A DNA stretch of 64,000 nt, from NCBI RefSeq assembly GCF_964204865.1, contig NC_135259.1:8876974-8940973 (forward strand), given 5' to 3'. The notes beneath the pieces were generated by a model. It saw only the letters and a list, made by a program, of their open reading frames with translations. It was not told the origin of the DNA and did not search any database. Made by a program: the position numbers and the translations under genes. The stretch comes from Styela clava (taxonomy: Eukaryota; Chordata; Ascidiacea; Stolidobranchia; Styelidae). This document shows, piece by piece, positions 39,743-51,447 of the stretch; positions within the stretch are counted from its first letter, which is position 1; every line of letters begins with the position of its first letter.

Positions 39743-40642
39743 CAGGGGTCTCCAACACACGGCCCGCAAAGCATTTTTTGCGGCCCGCTTTGTGGTTGAG
39801 ATTTTTCCAGAAAAAAACTAAAATAGTATGATGTCAACTATGATTTTAATAGTGTTATTTAACATCAAGAGTCCGGTACAACAAACTGTTAAAAGTAAAA
39901 CAAAAATTCCCCCTGTTATTCCACTTTACCACATTCATATTTTATTCTATTGTAACAACTAAATTGTAAATTCAATTATTTCATTTCGCGTTTTTATTAT
40001 GACGAAATATGACGGAAGTGTGCAGTTGTGAATCATTAGTAGATTATGAATCATATGTACAGTTAACGCAAAACTAGATTATCATAAACTTATGGATCAT
40101 TACACAGTGGAAAATACTATGTTTATACTGAAACAATTCGTCACGAAAAGGTATCGCAAATAAAATTTACACTGATGAAACAAAGAAATTTTTCTCAGAC
40201 ATAAACAAAACTTGTGAAGATTCGATTAAAGCGAGCTTTGCCATAAGTGAGATGATTGCGAAATCGTCGCGTTCTTTCGTAAAGGGAAGCTTTATTGGAG
40301 AGTGTATGTTGAAGGCTTGTGAAATAATTTTTTACCAATAAGAGCACACGACTATCGGGCGAGAGTTTGTATGCTCTCTAAAGACCAGCAAACCAACGCA
40401 AAATAAGGCCAAACATCGAGTATCTCACCGCTAAAAACGGTGCCAAATATCCAACACAGGTAAACGAATACGTTTCATGTCTCGCTTGGTGTAAGATTAA
40501 AGTGTAATTTCAACATATATATTCATATTTACTTTGTTAATTTTTGTATAACAATTTTGTATATAAGTTGTTAGTTTGCGGCCCGCGTCGTCAATAAATT
40601 TGAAAAAGTGGCCCGCGTCATATTTCGAGTTGGAGACCCCTG
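39743..40642 (+). mobile_element. non-autonomous hAT, exactly 900 bp, with transposase fragment
   Basis: Perfect 14-bp terminal inverted repeats CAGGGGTCTCCAAC / GTTGGAGACCCCTG and a perfect 8-bp target duplication ATGTAAAC (39735-39742 and 40643-40650). The paralogous site in unit 1 reads CTATGTAAACTGATGAAAG without the element. GCGGCCCGC words lie near both ends. Inside, on the plus strand around 40168-40347, a short open frame reads DETKKFFSDINKTCEDS and later FAISEMIAKSSRSF. This resembles the zinc-finger-distal N-terminal part of hAT transposases, so the copy is an internal-deletion derivative. Confidence 0.92.
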
Positions 40643-40650
40643 ATGTAAAC

Positions 40651-41956
40651 TGATGAAAGTAATCATGTAGCAGGTACGCTTCTTCAACATACTTGATTTT
40701 TGTCAAAAACATGAATCATTGTCTACTAAGAACGATTTGGGGCGTCACATATTCTTGTGACAAACCGGCGTCTGTTTTAAAAGAAAAAATTCCTTTTTGG
40801 TGACATTTTGTGTCTGCGTTACATATTAATACGATTTAAACTGAAATGCATACCCCATATAGATTTAGTGTTATACACGATGGATCGAAATCCATACAAG
40901 TTATTCCTGTTGATCAAGATACTTCCTATTTATTGATAAAATTGAGTAAAGTTAATCAACTGAGTATTGGATTGATAGACAAGTATTTTACAAATGAACT
41001 CAGTCTTCAATATTGTAAAAACCGTAGTATATTGCTTGCCATATCAGCTAAAGCAAATTAACGTGGATTTAATCAGAGATAAGAAAACCCAAAATATACA
41101 CGATACTGTTTTATAAATTGCTTTTTGTGTTACTTAAATGTCAGAGACAAAGAGATTATTCATGAATTTTTAGATTTTATTCAAATATCAGCATGCAATC
41201 AACTTTCAAAATATGTTTAAACAAATAAAAAGATGATTTGAGTTCAAATATTTAATATTGCTGCTATACGACGTATTATATTTATGATTTTTCTTTAAGA
41301 TAGCATATTTACAATAACGTGAGAATATACCATGAACTTTAATAAATAGTTGCCGATGGACTTGATTTTGAGATTTATTAAATGACTTCAATAACTTAAT
41401 AATTTATGTAAAACATGTAAGTGATGCATTGCACATACCTTCAAACTAAGATAATATCTTATATTGACACATTGTATATAGTAAAAGTACTTATACCGTT
41501 TTTAACAATAATTAAAAACACAGACACGGCTAGTCGGCTATATCCAATAGAATATTCATTGAGAGGATGAGAGATTTGAAATCCTATATATATATATTTA
41601 ATTTATTCAAGTCCACGCTCCAAAATCTCATCAAAACACATCGATGCTTATAACTGGGTTTCGTAAAATACTATACCTTTCGGAATAACAGTTGATTGAC
41701 CAGAGTTCTATTTCCCTGAGATATATATTTTTTTTATAGTGTCATACCGTTTTTTCATTAGGTATATTTGAGATATTCAATAGCCGTAAGGTGTATACAT
41801 TTCAAGTTTACACGTGTCTCACAATAAATTCTGTTACGAAAAGAATATAATCGTCAAAACAGCTGTTTTGTTACTATAAGTCATTAGAGCTTTGCGGGCC
41901 GGATTATTTTACTAAGCGGGCCGGATCTGGCCGCGGGCCGTAGGTTGCCGACGCGG
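40651..41956. other. non-coding part of unit 3, second copy of repeated segment and hAT remnant
   Basis: 40651-41770 matches 21310-22500 of unit 1. It then joins the right-hand remnant of the CAGGGGnCGGCAACC hAT at about 41815 (GGGCCGGATCTGGCCGCGGG near 41918). No coding exon is seen. Confidence 0.55.
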
Positions 41957-42788
41957 CCTAGGGATTTGTTCAAAAAGAATTGTTGTATAACAATTGTTTT
42001 AAATCAAGTTTTTTTTGCCTGTTTTGTTCAAAATGGCTGTACTATCAAATATATTCGATTTTTTTGTATTAAATAGGTTGAAGAAAAATGAATGTAAAAA
42101 CTTGCCAAGCGCTTCTTATTTGCAATAAATTCTTCAAAACGCCACAAATATCGATAGAGGCTTATACACACCTTCTCAAGCTGTAGAGTTTGTTTAATCT
42201 TGAAAAACTCACTTCAACCTTAAAAACAAAGCTTGCTAAGCATAAATTAACCGAACAGTATTAACCGTAAGAATGCCATTTTATGAGAAAAATGTCGATA
42301 CATGAACTCAAAATTCACATCATGGCGTCATAACAGATTAGTTGAGGCGTCTTTGCATCAGAGTACTCTTACAATTAACATAGGCCAGGCTAGCGTGGCT
42401 CATCCGCCGTCGATGTAAGCATATTCTTCATTATCGCAGTAGGCTTGTGAGCTAATTTTCATGATTTTTCTTATCCAAAGCGTCTCTTTAATATCTCGGA
42501 TAAACAATCCGGTTAAAATCTTATGACTTTTGTGGAAATACGAAAGTCGCGATAAATGTACGCAATAGAAGTAAAAGTCAAAATAGGAATTTTTTCTTAC
42601 ATTTTTAAAACTATAATTCCGGCTGCATGTACAGCTGCCCGAATGCAACGTTTTGGCGTAGTTTCGCGGCGATGCAAGGGGTATTTCAATAAAAAATACA
42701 AAAAATACAGAAAAAATTTGATTTAAAACAAGCCCTTGTTTAAAAACACGATGTTTTTTTTAGAATTGATAAAAAACAAATTCCTTCG
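41957..42788. mobile_element. unclassified DNA transposon inside a hAT remnant (unit 3)
   Basis: Counterpart of 29577-30504, inserted at the same place between GGTTGCCGACGC and CGACGCCTGATT. Relative to unit 2 it lacks about 100 bp after TTCTCAAGCTGTAG. Sharing of the insertion by units 2 and 3 but not unit 1 dates it between the two duplication events. Confidence 0.55.
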
Positions 42789-42866
42789 ACGCCTGATTTG
42801 GGCCAAGAGATAGATTGTGCTAGACATGCTAGCTGGAATGGCTATGCAGGTGCCAAACCACTTTTT

Positions 42867-43247
42867 GGACACGGATTAGACCTATGGATCGTTTTGTTGT
42901 TATGTTGTTGTTAGCATTCTTCGTGATGTTGGTATCGTGATGTTAAAAAGAAAATCGCTTTTCTTTTTAACTGCTGGACCAATTGCTTGACATATTCAGT
43001 GCTTGAAGATTGTTTTTTTTGTTAGAAGGCTATTTTATTCATTTCAACACTTTCCGTGGGATCTGTGGAATCGTTTTTCATCTTAAATTTTTGTGTGATG
43101 ACGTCATCAAAATTAAAAAATGGACACGGTGTCGTGGTTCCGTGATCCCATTTCAGCGATCTCGTGGCCAAACAACCGGTATTGTAAAAGATTTGATGCT
43201 ATTTCGCTTTGATCTTCGTGTAGATATATTTGAGCATCGCTCTCTTG
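42867..43247 (+). repeat. unclassified repeat, copy R6, with CRE palindrome
   Basis: Paralogue of R4, ending about 0.7 kb upstream of the start codon of the intact copy C. It contains GATGACGTCATC at 43097-43108. Confidence 0.65.
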
Positions 43248-43950
43248 TCATTTTTTGAATTCTTGCTCGTTTGGGTAAGAAGAACTTTGCTGTTATAGAG
43301 ATAAAATCACTTTCATCATGCATCATTTTTTATCTATCGAACACGAGATATGTACGGACACGCACTTTATACATATCAGTGCAGTAGTTTCCACAGAATA
43401 TATTTTATCTTTCTAGATTACGGGTGACTCGACTTTTCAGCTTGAGGCCCGCAGGCAAAGAGACTTGCGATACTTAAGTCTCGTTTAGGCCACATGAATA
43501 TCAATTAAAAACCAGCTTAGCTTTGCAATGGATACATTTAAAGGTTATATTATCTAAATAAATATTGTATTAAATAATTTCACCAGAGACAGAACATGGA
43601 AATGACCAGGAAGAAATTATTCAATTGTATTCGTATTTAATTTTTTTTAAAAGCTATAGATGAGAGCATTAACTTAGTGATTGTATAATGATTTATATAG
43701 ATTTTCTATTGGAAAATTTAGCAATGCTAAATAAGACTACAGAATGTCTGACCTAGCATGTATTTGTCTTGAATATAAATAGGCTGATCAGAACACATAT
43801 TATTTTGTAATTAATTTTGAGATATCGACGAGTTACATAAAATGCAAGAAATCCCAAAATTTCTGCAACCATCTATGTTTTGTCATTTTTAATTTGTGTT
43901 TGACGGAGCAACCTTTTATTATTTTTGTATGCTGTAGTGTTTGTGCAACC

Positions 43951-46900
43951 ATGTTTGCTTCCGCAGTTTTCTGTTTTGTCTGTTCGACGCTGATTTATTC
44001 CATCGATGGTGTGCCTTGCTATGATTGGGGAGATGAAGTTACGGCTTGCTCCAGAATGAAGCCCAAAATATATGACGAGATGACTGAAATCGCCGACAAA
44101 GAATATTTCCGTGTTGTACCGAATTCCAACACTTTTTATCCGGGAGGAACCTTATATAGTAGGTTCAATATTTTAATTTATATTTATCCTATTTGTTCAA
44201 TTTTTATAAAAAAAAATGTGAATCATTTTTATTTTGCAGTAGAAGCTATTCTAATATAACGTTTCACTGTACTCGTACTTGATCACTTATAAAAGTTGTT
44301 CAATGCGTAACAGTTACTTTGCAAATAGCACATGGCTGAAACAATGCCATCTGAGTTTCTTATCAGATGGGATTTGTTACACTATGATGAAACACCTTAT
44401 CTCCGTTCGTCCACACAATGATTTTGTTAAGTAATAGTGCGTATCGTCTCACGCAAGCCGAAATTCAGTCAGATACACAGTCCATAAATGTACATTTTTA
44501 AATAATTCTATATTAATCTTTATTTCAGTCCGCGTGTATGGGAAAAGTCAATTTTATAACGGAGTCATAATGTCGGTGAGATATACTTTGCTATACATTC
44601 AGTCAAATAATATACTTTGCTCTTTTTTTCTTTTGATTTAATTTCTGAGCAATTTTTATGCACAAATACACAAGGAAAGTCACTCTATACGTTAAGAACA
44701 TGTTTTGAGAATTAAAATAATATGAAACTAAATCATATATCGGGTTAAGGGTGCAAATTGCTTTAATTGCGATCACGTGCAAAAATGATCTTTAACCTCA
44801 ATAAAGCGTTGGCATTCAATTTAGGTTGTTCATACTTCGGGCGATGGAAAAACTCAAGGTGTTTGGAGAGAATCGCACCAAACTAAATATAGAACATTTG
44901 GTTGCGACGGAATGCCTAATTCGGGAATCGCGGAAGCAAACGACACCAAGCACGTAATGCCGATAGAAGCAGATGTGCTGGTCTGGGAAGCTCCAGCCTC
45001 GTGTGATTTCGACAAGCCTTTCTACGATTTGATGTAATGTATTTTTTTGTTTTGATATTGCATTCAATGTACAACGCACGAATGTGGTTGCATAACTCAT
45101 AGTCTTAGTGTCTGAAATTTGTTTTGGAAATTTAACAACAGCTTGTTGTATACGCCTTATATTGCCAAATAAATCATAACCATACATGAATTGTGGATTT
45201 CTGAAGTTTTACACCGGAAGAATAAAAATATTATACTGATAACTCAATTAACGCAAGAAAACTATACGCATTGATATTAATTCCTTTTATATTTTACACT
45301 GGATTTTTTTTTCAACATTTATGCAGGGCTACTGTCGTCAAATCTCACACGGAAATTTTAACTGGTTTATCAGTGGGTCTTGAATGCGTTCCAAGACCGA
45401 CGACTGAACTCGATCTTTCCTGTGGATCCGCGTTTGCGCAAGATTATACTTTGATGACATCGATGAGTACGTGATATATCATATATTTATTTGTATATGA
45501 TACAAGAAATATTTGGGAAACATCATTAGCGTTTGAACATATGGCGACGTCAAATTGGATGTTGCTGTTTATTAACTTTATATTTATTATATGTCCGTGA
45601 AGTTCGACATATTTCTCAAATCTCCTTTTCGTTTCCGATACAGGTTGATATCTATTTTAAATCTATGTCAGGTCTGATAAAGTAACAATTTTATTATTGT
45701 TTTGTGGATCTATACACAAGGGCAATAGCACATCTGCCTATAACAGAGTTTATTTAAAAGAGGCAGGTCAAACGTTCGTCTTTTAAACGCAAATAATTTC
45801 TTTACAAACTGTGTAACAACAATAATAATATTTTACGATAAAAATAATTTGTATGGTTTTCAATGTAGACACATCATTTGAAACTGATTTCGGTGGATGG
45901 TGGAATGATCCGAGCGCCGCATTGAGATGGACGCGCCACAAGGGCTCGACTCCATCACCGAAAACAGGACCTTCGGCTGCACATGATGGAGGTAGGAACG
46001 TACTTTATTGTGATTGGCATTACTAAATTAAATAGAATTTTTGATTTTCATGACATCACTATGTTGTTAAATGCTTTCAATGTAACGTGAGTTTAGAATG
46101 TTTTATTTGTTATATGCCCCAGAGACAGTTCAATATTAACGTCGATATTGAGTACATAATAATATATAGATGTAGTAGCGAACCTGATTGTTTGAGGTTT
46201 CCAGTCGCCAAAAAATTTCCATTGAGTTCCATTAATAGAATTTATCGACTGTGCTGTTATAGTATAATGAATGAATCTACATTTCAGAATACTATGTGTT
46301 TGCTGAAGCGAGTTTTCCAGCGGAAAATGGAGAAGTAGCTATTCTGAATAGCCCCCCTGGATTACGCGGATGCTTTTGCATAAGGTAAACTACAATTATA
46401 TTACAAAAGAATATTTTTCATTTTGTGCAATCTTTTGGAGTCTGGGGATGAAAATGCAAGTTCGTTAACCTACAAAATAATTGACGGGCATGACATTCAC
46501 ATATTTTTATTTACAAGCGTGAGCTCAGTGTGTAAAAATTGAATTCAAACAGAATAAAATGTCATATGTGGAGCGGTCCAGGAGCTTACTTTGAAGTTCG
46601 TGTCAATGGTAAAGAGACATGGAGGCACATTCCGTCCGAAGATGCATGGCTCAATGGATCACAGACTGTGAACGACTCCGACTATCCTCAGGTATGAACA
46701 AAACTGTCCTATTCAAATCTTTTTCGCGGTCGTGATCGTAGCACAGAGCTTTTATTGTGAGATTCAATTGCATTTCACGGAAAGACATTTTCCAATAATA
46801 CGAACTTGGATTTCGCAATGGAGTTATTTATAAATAAAGCTACTAAATCTTTAAAAATTGCGACAACTTTAACCAAATTAAGAATCATAGAGTAACTAGT

Positions 46901-47160
46901 TCGCAGAAAAACATAGCCTGCGGTATTCGTTTATGTTCCGAGAATTTATCACCTAAAATCCAAATACCGTAGTATGTCAATTATTGTTACTGAAAAATGT
47001 TGTCTGGAAATTTCATAGATATTTCTTAAGTGGTAAATATGATATTTACTCAAATAATAATTCATATCAATTCCAGGTGCAGTTTATTATGCACCGCGGA
47101 ACCGACTTCCGTGGTGACATTGCAGTCGACACAATTACCATCACTCCAGGAGTCTGCTAG
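43951..47160 (+). CDS. secreted Reeler-MAM protein, copy C (intact, 348 aa)
   Basis: Exons: 43951-44158, 44529-44575, 44825-45033, 45327-45466, 45869-45991, 46288-46384, 46553-46691, 47077-47160. All are GT-AG, phases consistent, total 1,047 nt. Seen: signal peptide MFASAVFCFVCSTLIYSIDG; Reeler domain about 22-170 (AC-SRMKP start, FYPGG then SQFYNGVIM, C-DGM loop, LVWEAP, ATVV end); short linker; MAM domain 203-348 (FETDFGGWWNDP, TGPSAAHDG, EYYVFAEASFP, KCHMWSGPGAYFEV, DFRGDIAVDTITITPG, final Cys). Reeler domains occur in reelin, F-spondin and insect defence proteins; MAM domains mediate extracellular adhesion or oligomerisation. I infer a secreted matrix or defence protein; no exact orthologue is known to me. 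The start is the ACC-ATG at 43951, which gives the best signal peptide. An in-frame upstream codon string exists (MCLTEQPF from 43894) and could lengthen the N-terminus. Confidence 0.85.
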
Positions 47161-47725
47161 GAAGATATGGATATGAAAAATAGCTGATTCCAAAACTACC
47201 ATGCATTTTTAGAATTTGGAATTTCATTCGAGATAGAGTTACTTTAATTAAACATTAACTTGTTAAATACCAATTAAAATTTTCTGTAAAACAGCTTAAT
47301 TGAGTTTTCATCTATTTCATTTCTAAGCTGTGCATAATGAGTGGATTTGTAGTTTATTAAATACACACGACAGACAGGAAATCCTTATGTGAAAAAAAGT
47401 TTTCAAATTAACTTAAATTGGTTGGATTTAAGACAAAATCCTCGATATTTGATTCGGTTTATTGGTTATTTGAATTCGGTTATTTGATAAGGTTTCTATT
47501 CGGATAGGATACTGAATAATCTAATTATAATTATTAACAAACAGAAACATTTATTAGAAATAATTTAGAGATTTATGAGTCCATTAATGAACAACCTGAC
47601 GATGCTGTCAATGTTATTGACTTCAGTGACATTGTCTTAGAAGAAGGAAGTCTCTATATCTCCGCTTTCTCTCTTCTACCCCTCCTGTTACCCCTTCTTC
47701 TCTGTGTTAAGCTTCATTTCTGCGT

Positions 47726-47878
47726 AAAGAATGCGAGTGGGGTTAGGCGGGGAAAGAGTGATGGGGAAGGGAAAATTGTAAAGAGTGGAGTGGAGAAAAG
47801 AGTTAAGAGTGGGGGAGTAGAAGTGTGTGAGGGTGAATAGGAGTGGGGAGGGGAGCGAAAAGAGTGGGGGTATTTGGA
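47726..47878 (+). other. G-rich purine tract
   Basis: About 150 bp with repeated GGGG/GAGTGGGG runs (for example AGTGGGGAGGGGAGCG near 47840), in strong contrast to the AT-rich surroundings. It could form G-quadruplex or triplex DNA on the plus strand. It looks like a decayed simple repeat, and no function can be assigned. Confidence 0.5.
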
Positions 47879-48734
47879 TCCTCATGGGGTATGTTTCATG
47901 GTACTGTTTGAAAAGGTTTTCATGTACAGAACACACATGAAGACCATCCCGAATATAGGTTACGTAAACCCAAAATCTGAATATTCGTCCTTATTCTTTC
48001 CTTTTTTTTCGCGATATTCTGTTTCAATAAACTCAAGTGTGCTATTTTTGTGACTAAATTTAATGTAATGGTTGAAATAATGAAGAACTCGACTTGTTTG
48101 AAAATGATGGTTTTTCAATTCCGATTGAAATATAGGCCTACTTATAATAAATATTAGACTGATACTGATTTTTCGCAACAAAACAAGCAAATAAATGTAG
48201 TTTTCTATTTATTCAAAATCGTTTTTCCCAATTACGAAATTTAACACCAAGAATGAAGAAATTCACCCCAGGGGTAAAGTTACCCAGTTAAAGAAATGCG
48301 TTCTTGACCAATGCTACAGTAAATATCTTAGTGAAAATACTCTACTTCACCTAGACCAGAAGACACTGGTACTGGTGGAGAGCAAAATCTGAACATTAGA
48401 ACTAAAGACATAAAAAAAAAATTCGAAATATCACACAATAGCATAATTTTTGACAGAAATTAGAGTCAGCTGCAAACGAAAATTGCTCTGCAATCAGCTT
48501 ACTTGTGTAAACACTAAATGGTATTACTTATAGAATGTTAAAAATGTACACTATGTGGGAATATATCAAAACTGACATAGTAGAGTAGTAGACCTAAAGA
48601 AAAGCCAATCTACCATCACCAAAGATTATGATGATACCAGTGCAAAAAATTAAACAATTACCAATAAATCTGAAAGATGCTGACAAACTCTGCATCAGTC
48701 TGAAAAGAAATGCAATCATTGACAAAACATATAA

Positions 48735-48823
48735 ATAAAAGTGAGAGCAAACAAATGGATCTGGAACAATATGATCGACGGCTAAGGCTAATCTTGAAGG
48801 GAATTCCAAAAACACCTAATGCA
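48735..48823 (+). pseudogene. possible non-LTR retrotransposon ORF1 remnant
   Basis: The plus-strand peptide KQMDLEQYDRRLRLILKGIP resembles the LEQYsRRxxLrixGiPe motif that follows the coiled coil in ORF1 proteins of L1-type and related LINEs. The frame is interrupted on both sides, so this is only a fragment. The call rests on one motif. Confidence 0.4.
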
Positions 48824-49145
48824 GGTTCACTCATGTTATGAAAAATGGACGTTGTCTTGAAAATGTCGTATCTCACTTGTTCCACGTACTCCACTTGTCC
48901 CGCGTGTCCACCTGGCGTCTCGCGTGTCCACATGTCTCCCTTGTCCAACACTTGTACCCAATTAGTTCGGAAGATAAATGGTTCTTTTCGTGCTCTAGCT
49001 TGTTTTCAGACATACATATTTTTTTAGTGCTGATTATTCGTCTTGGAGTTATATACCGACCCGAAAGTATTTTCATCCCAAAACGAAACCTGATAGACAA
49101 CTCTTCAGATTGAAGGAGTCTTCAGCTATTGAGAACACGTTGTTC

Positions 49146-49168
49146 AACCCCCCTTCCAAAGGGGGGTT
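49146..49168. repeat. perfect inverted repeat (hairpin)
   Basis: AACCCCCCTT, a 3-nt loop CCA, then AAGGGGGGTT: a perfect 10-bp stem. It stands in AT-rich sequence 12 bp upstream of a small open frame. It may be a transposon end or a remnant of an element; no partner copy is seen in the window. Confidence 0.7.
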
Positions 49169-49179
49169 ACATAAAAGTG

Positions 49180-49407
49180 ATGATTAATAACTTTGAGTCT
49201 TGTGATACCACGTATTTGTCGGTTTTTGAATCAACACCTGAAGCAACAACATCAGCGCCAGCAAACCTGGAGTCAAACAAACCGCCGCCAATTGTGGACC
49301 TAACAGAGGACAACAACAAACGCAGCAGAAAGGATACAACAACACCTACAGAATCCTCGACATCTGAAACAATCATCAAAAGAACATACGAAAAAATGAA
49401 AGAATAA
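49180..49407 (+). CDS. hypothetical 75-aa frame with SUMO-interaction-like motif
   Basis: The first ATG is at 49180 and TAA ends at 49407. The peptide is rich in Thr, Ser and Pro. In the middle it has PPPIVDLTED followed by NNKRSRKD, which looks like a classical hydrophobic SUMO-interaction motif with acidic flank next to a basic stretch. The composition is more protein-like than chance frames nearby, but no domain, intron partner or homologue is recognised, and the surroundings are transposon debris. It is best taken as a possible exon or retroelement ORF1 start. Confidence 0.3.
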   Translation: MINNFESCDTTYLSVFESTPEATTSAPANLESNKPPPIVDLTEDNNKRSRKDTTTPTESSTSETIIKRTYEKMKE

Positions 49408-49660
49408 CTGTGAGTCGACTTGCTCAGTTTTCAGCCCCAGTCATTCAAATTTCTCCCCTCGTCTCTCTGAACATTTAACAGCACATTTTGGTTCCTTTGG
49501 ACATTTCATAGCACAATTCGTTTTTTTTCTTATCTCTCGTATTAAAAACCCAGTTGACGCCTAAACCATCAACAACTCCGTTAATACCATCCCACAAAAA
49601 GCGGATGTGATGACAGAAAGCTTACCTTTTTTCATGGTGTATACAATGGTGATCTCTATT

Positions 49661-49693
49661 GATGGGTCGCGACCCATAGGTTGGGAAACACTG
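49661..49693 (-). mobile_element. right terminus of a truncated hAT element
   Basis: The sequence ends AGGTTGGGAAACACTG, whose inverse is CAGTGTTTCCCAACCT, the same terminal class as the hAT at 34721-35770. A GGGTCGCGACCC palindrome lies just inside. I found no matching left end upstream, so the element is truncated or too decayed to trace. Confidence 0.55.
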
Positions 49694-51447
49694 TTATAAC
49701 ATACACATATAATGAAAAGCAGCATTTGAAAATATTTGCTTCTACTGCTGCAATTAACAGTACATATATATCTTAAGAAGCAAGGCCCGTGATAAAAGAC
49801 CGACTGAGAAAATCATCTACTTTTCTATAAAATACATAGTTATTACATTGACGCATTTACACTAGTTTAGTTCGAATCAAATCAATGGTCGTTGCGAGTA
49901 GTAGGTTACACAATTAAAGCTCTTGCTCCTGGCTCACAGATAAACGCTTCGTGGCCTCCAGGGGGCCGAGGTTATCGTTTTAGAAATCCTGTTATAAACG
50001 GGCCGTGCCCTCTTGCCGCTCTTGGAAGGCATTTTGTTACATTACTTGTGATTAGTCGATGTAAGAAGGCAATAAATTGACTTCAGCTGATGTGTACGAA
50101 TGGAAATCTATTTCGAAGAAAATGCTCACTATTATAAGCTCCACAACCATATGGGTATCATTATTTATATCATCAAAACTATATCTAAACAATAAAAAAA
50201 ACTTTATGTTTCTTGTGGATCGACCCTGATTCTGCGGGACTAAATACTTTATTTTCTCATTTTTATAATATATATATTTGAAAAATATTCAGCTTGATAA
50301 GATGCATTTCGACATAGTATCTGTCTAACAACTCACTTTCCACTGGAAAATAAATTTTAATGGATTGAATGCACTTAGGAAACACTTGTCCCACTGTCTC
50401 ACGTGTACCAAAGATCTATGTGAAAGAAGTACTTATAAAGGATATGTATGTGGGCAAAACACCTAATGAAAGAAATGTAACAAGATGATTTGAGTTCAAA
50501 TATTAAGCAATGCTGTCATACGATGAATTGTATTTATGATTTTTCCATTTATTAAATGACTTCAATAACTTGATAATTTATGGCTAACATGTAAAATGTA
50601 AGTGATGCATTTCACATTACTTTAAACTAAGTTAATATCCTATATTATCACATTGTATATAGTAAAAGTACTTATGTCACTTTTAACGATAAATAGATTA
50701 TAAAATACGGAAAAAGCTATATTCAATAGAATATTCCTTGGGAGGATGAGAGAATCAAAATCGTATATATTTCATTTATTTGAGTGCTTGCTCAGAATCT
50801 CATCAAAACACATCTTTTGTTATCTTATTTAAAAGTGTCAAACCGGTTTATTCGTTACGCATATTTGAGATATTTAATAGCCCTAAGGTGAATACTAGTT
50901 TGTAGGAGCGTTGACATACATTAAAATTACAATGAAATTTGATTTGACAGCAGACAACTATAAACAACGCAATTATAAACAAATGTACTAATATACTTAC
51001 TTTTTCATTTTTCTAGTAATATACTTACTAAAATTCAGTAGGATGTCACAAATGGTGTTATGTTTCATTATTGGTTGATATTTTTTTCATTTAAAATAGT
51101 TCAACAAAAATTCCGAAAGGCAAAGACCGACTAGTGGATTTAAGTGAATAACCAAACAAAAATATAATAATTTTTTTAATGAAATCTCTATTCCATACAT
51201 GTTGTTTTGAATTTTAGTAAAAACGCACAATAACAAATGTATTTCATTGAATCAACTAATATTTTACATTTCCACATTTCCTTACATTTACTTTGAAACT
51301 TTTGAATTAATAAAAAGTGTAGATTTATACGGTTTATACGGTGACATATATGAAAATTTATCGTAAGATTGATGATTGTTTTAATAAATGGGTAGATTGT
51401 GATACCCATGCTAGCTGGAATGGCTACCCACGTATGAAACTACTGAT

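Larger units (their letters stand above)
36598..47350 (+). repeat. tandem unit 3 of the Reeler-MAM block
   Basis: Starts AATGTGCCAAATTTTGCTAC and ends 3' of copy C. It is longer than units 1 and 2 because a segment is present twice inside it: GAGTATTGGATTGATAG occurs near both 38195 and 40962, each followed by similar sequence. It also carries the full-length hAT at 39743-40642. Confidence 0.8.
47360..50470. other. spacer between units 3 and 4 with retroelement debris
   Basis: This 3.1 kb has no counterpart in the other units. It contains a G-rich purine tract (47726-47878), a possible LINE ORF1 scrap (48735-48823), a string of degenerate CTTGTCC words (48877-48960), a perfect 10-bp-stem hairpin (49146-49168), a small open frame (49180-49407) and a hAT right end (49661-49693). 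The open stretch 49892-50080 lacks an ATG and recognisable similarity. Confidence 0.5.

Noticed and set aside
47688-47936. 82-codon minus-strand Pro/Leu-rich frame.
   Set aside because: It is produced by the G-rich tract on the plus strand and has biased composition.
48877-48960. Clustered CTTGTCC/GCGTGTCC words, considered as a CRISPR-like array or minisatellite.
   Set aside because: Spacing and words are irregular and there are no constant repeats; at most a degenerate minisatellite.
49892-50080. 62-codon frame (includes WPPGGRGYRF) in the spacer.
   Set aside because: It has no ATG start and no recognisable similarity; it may be debris.
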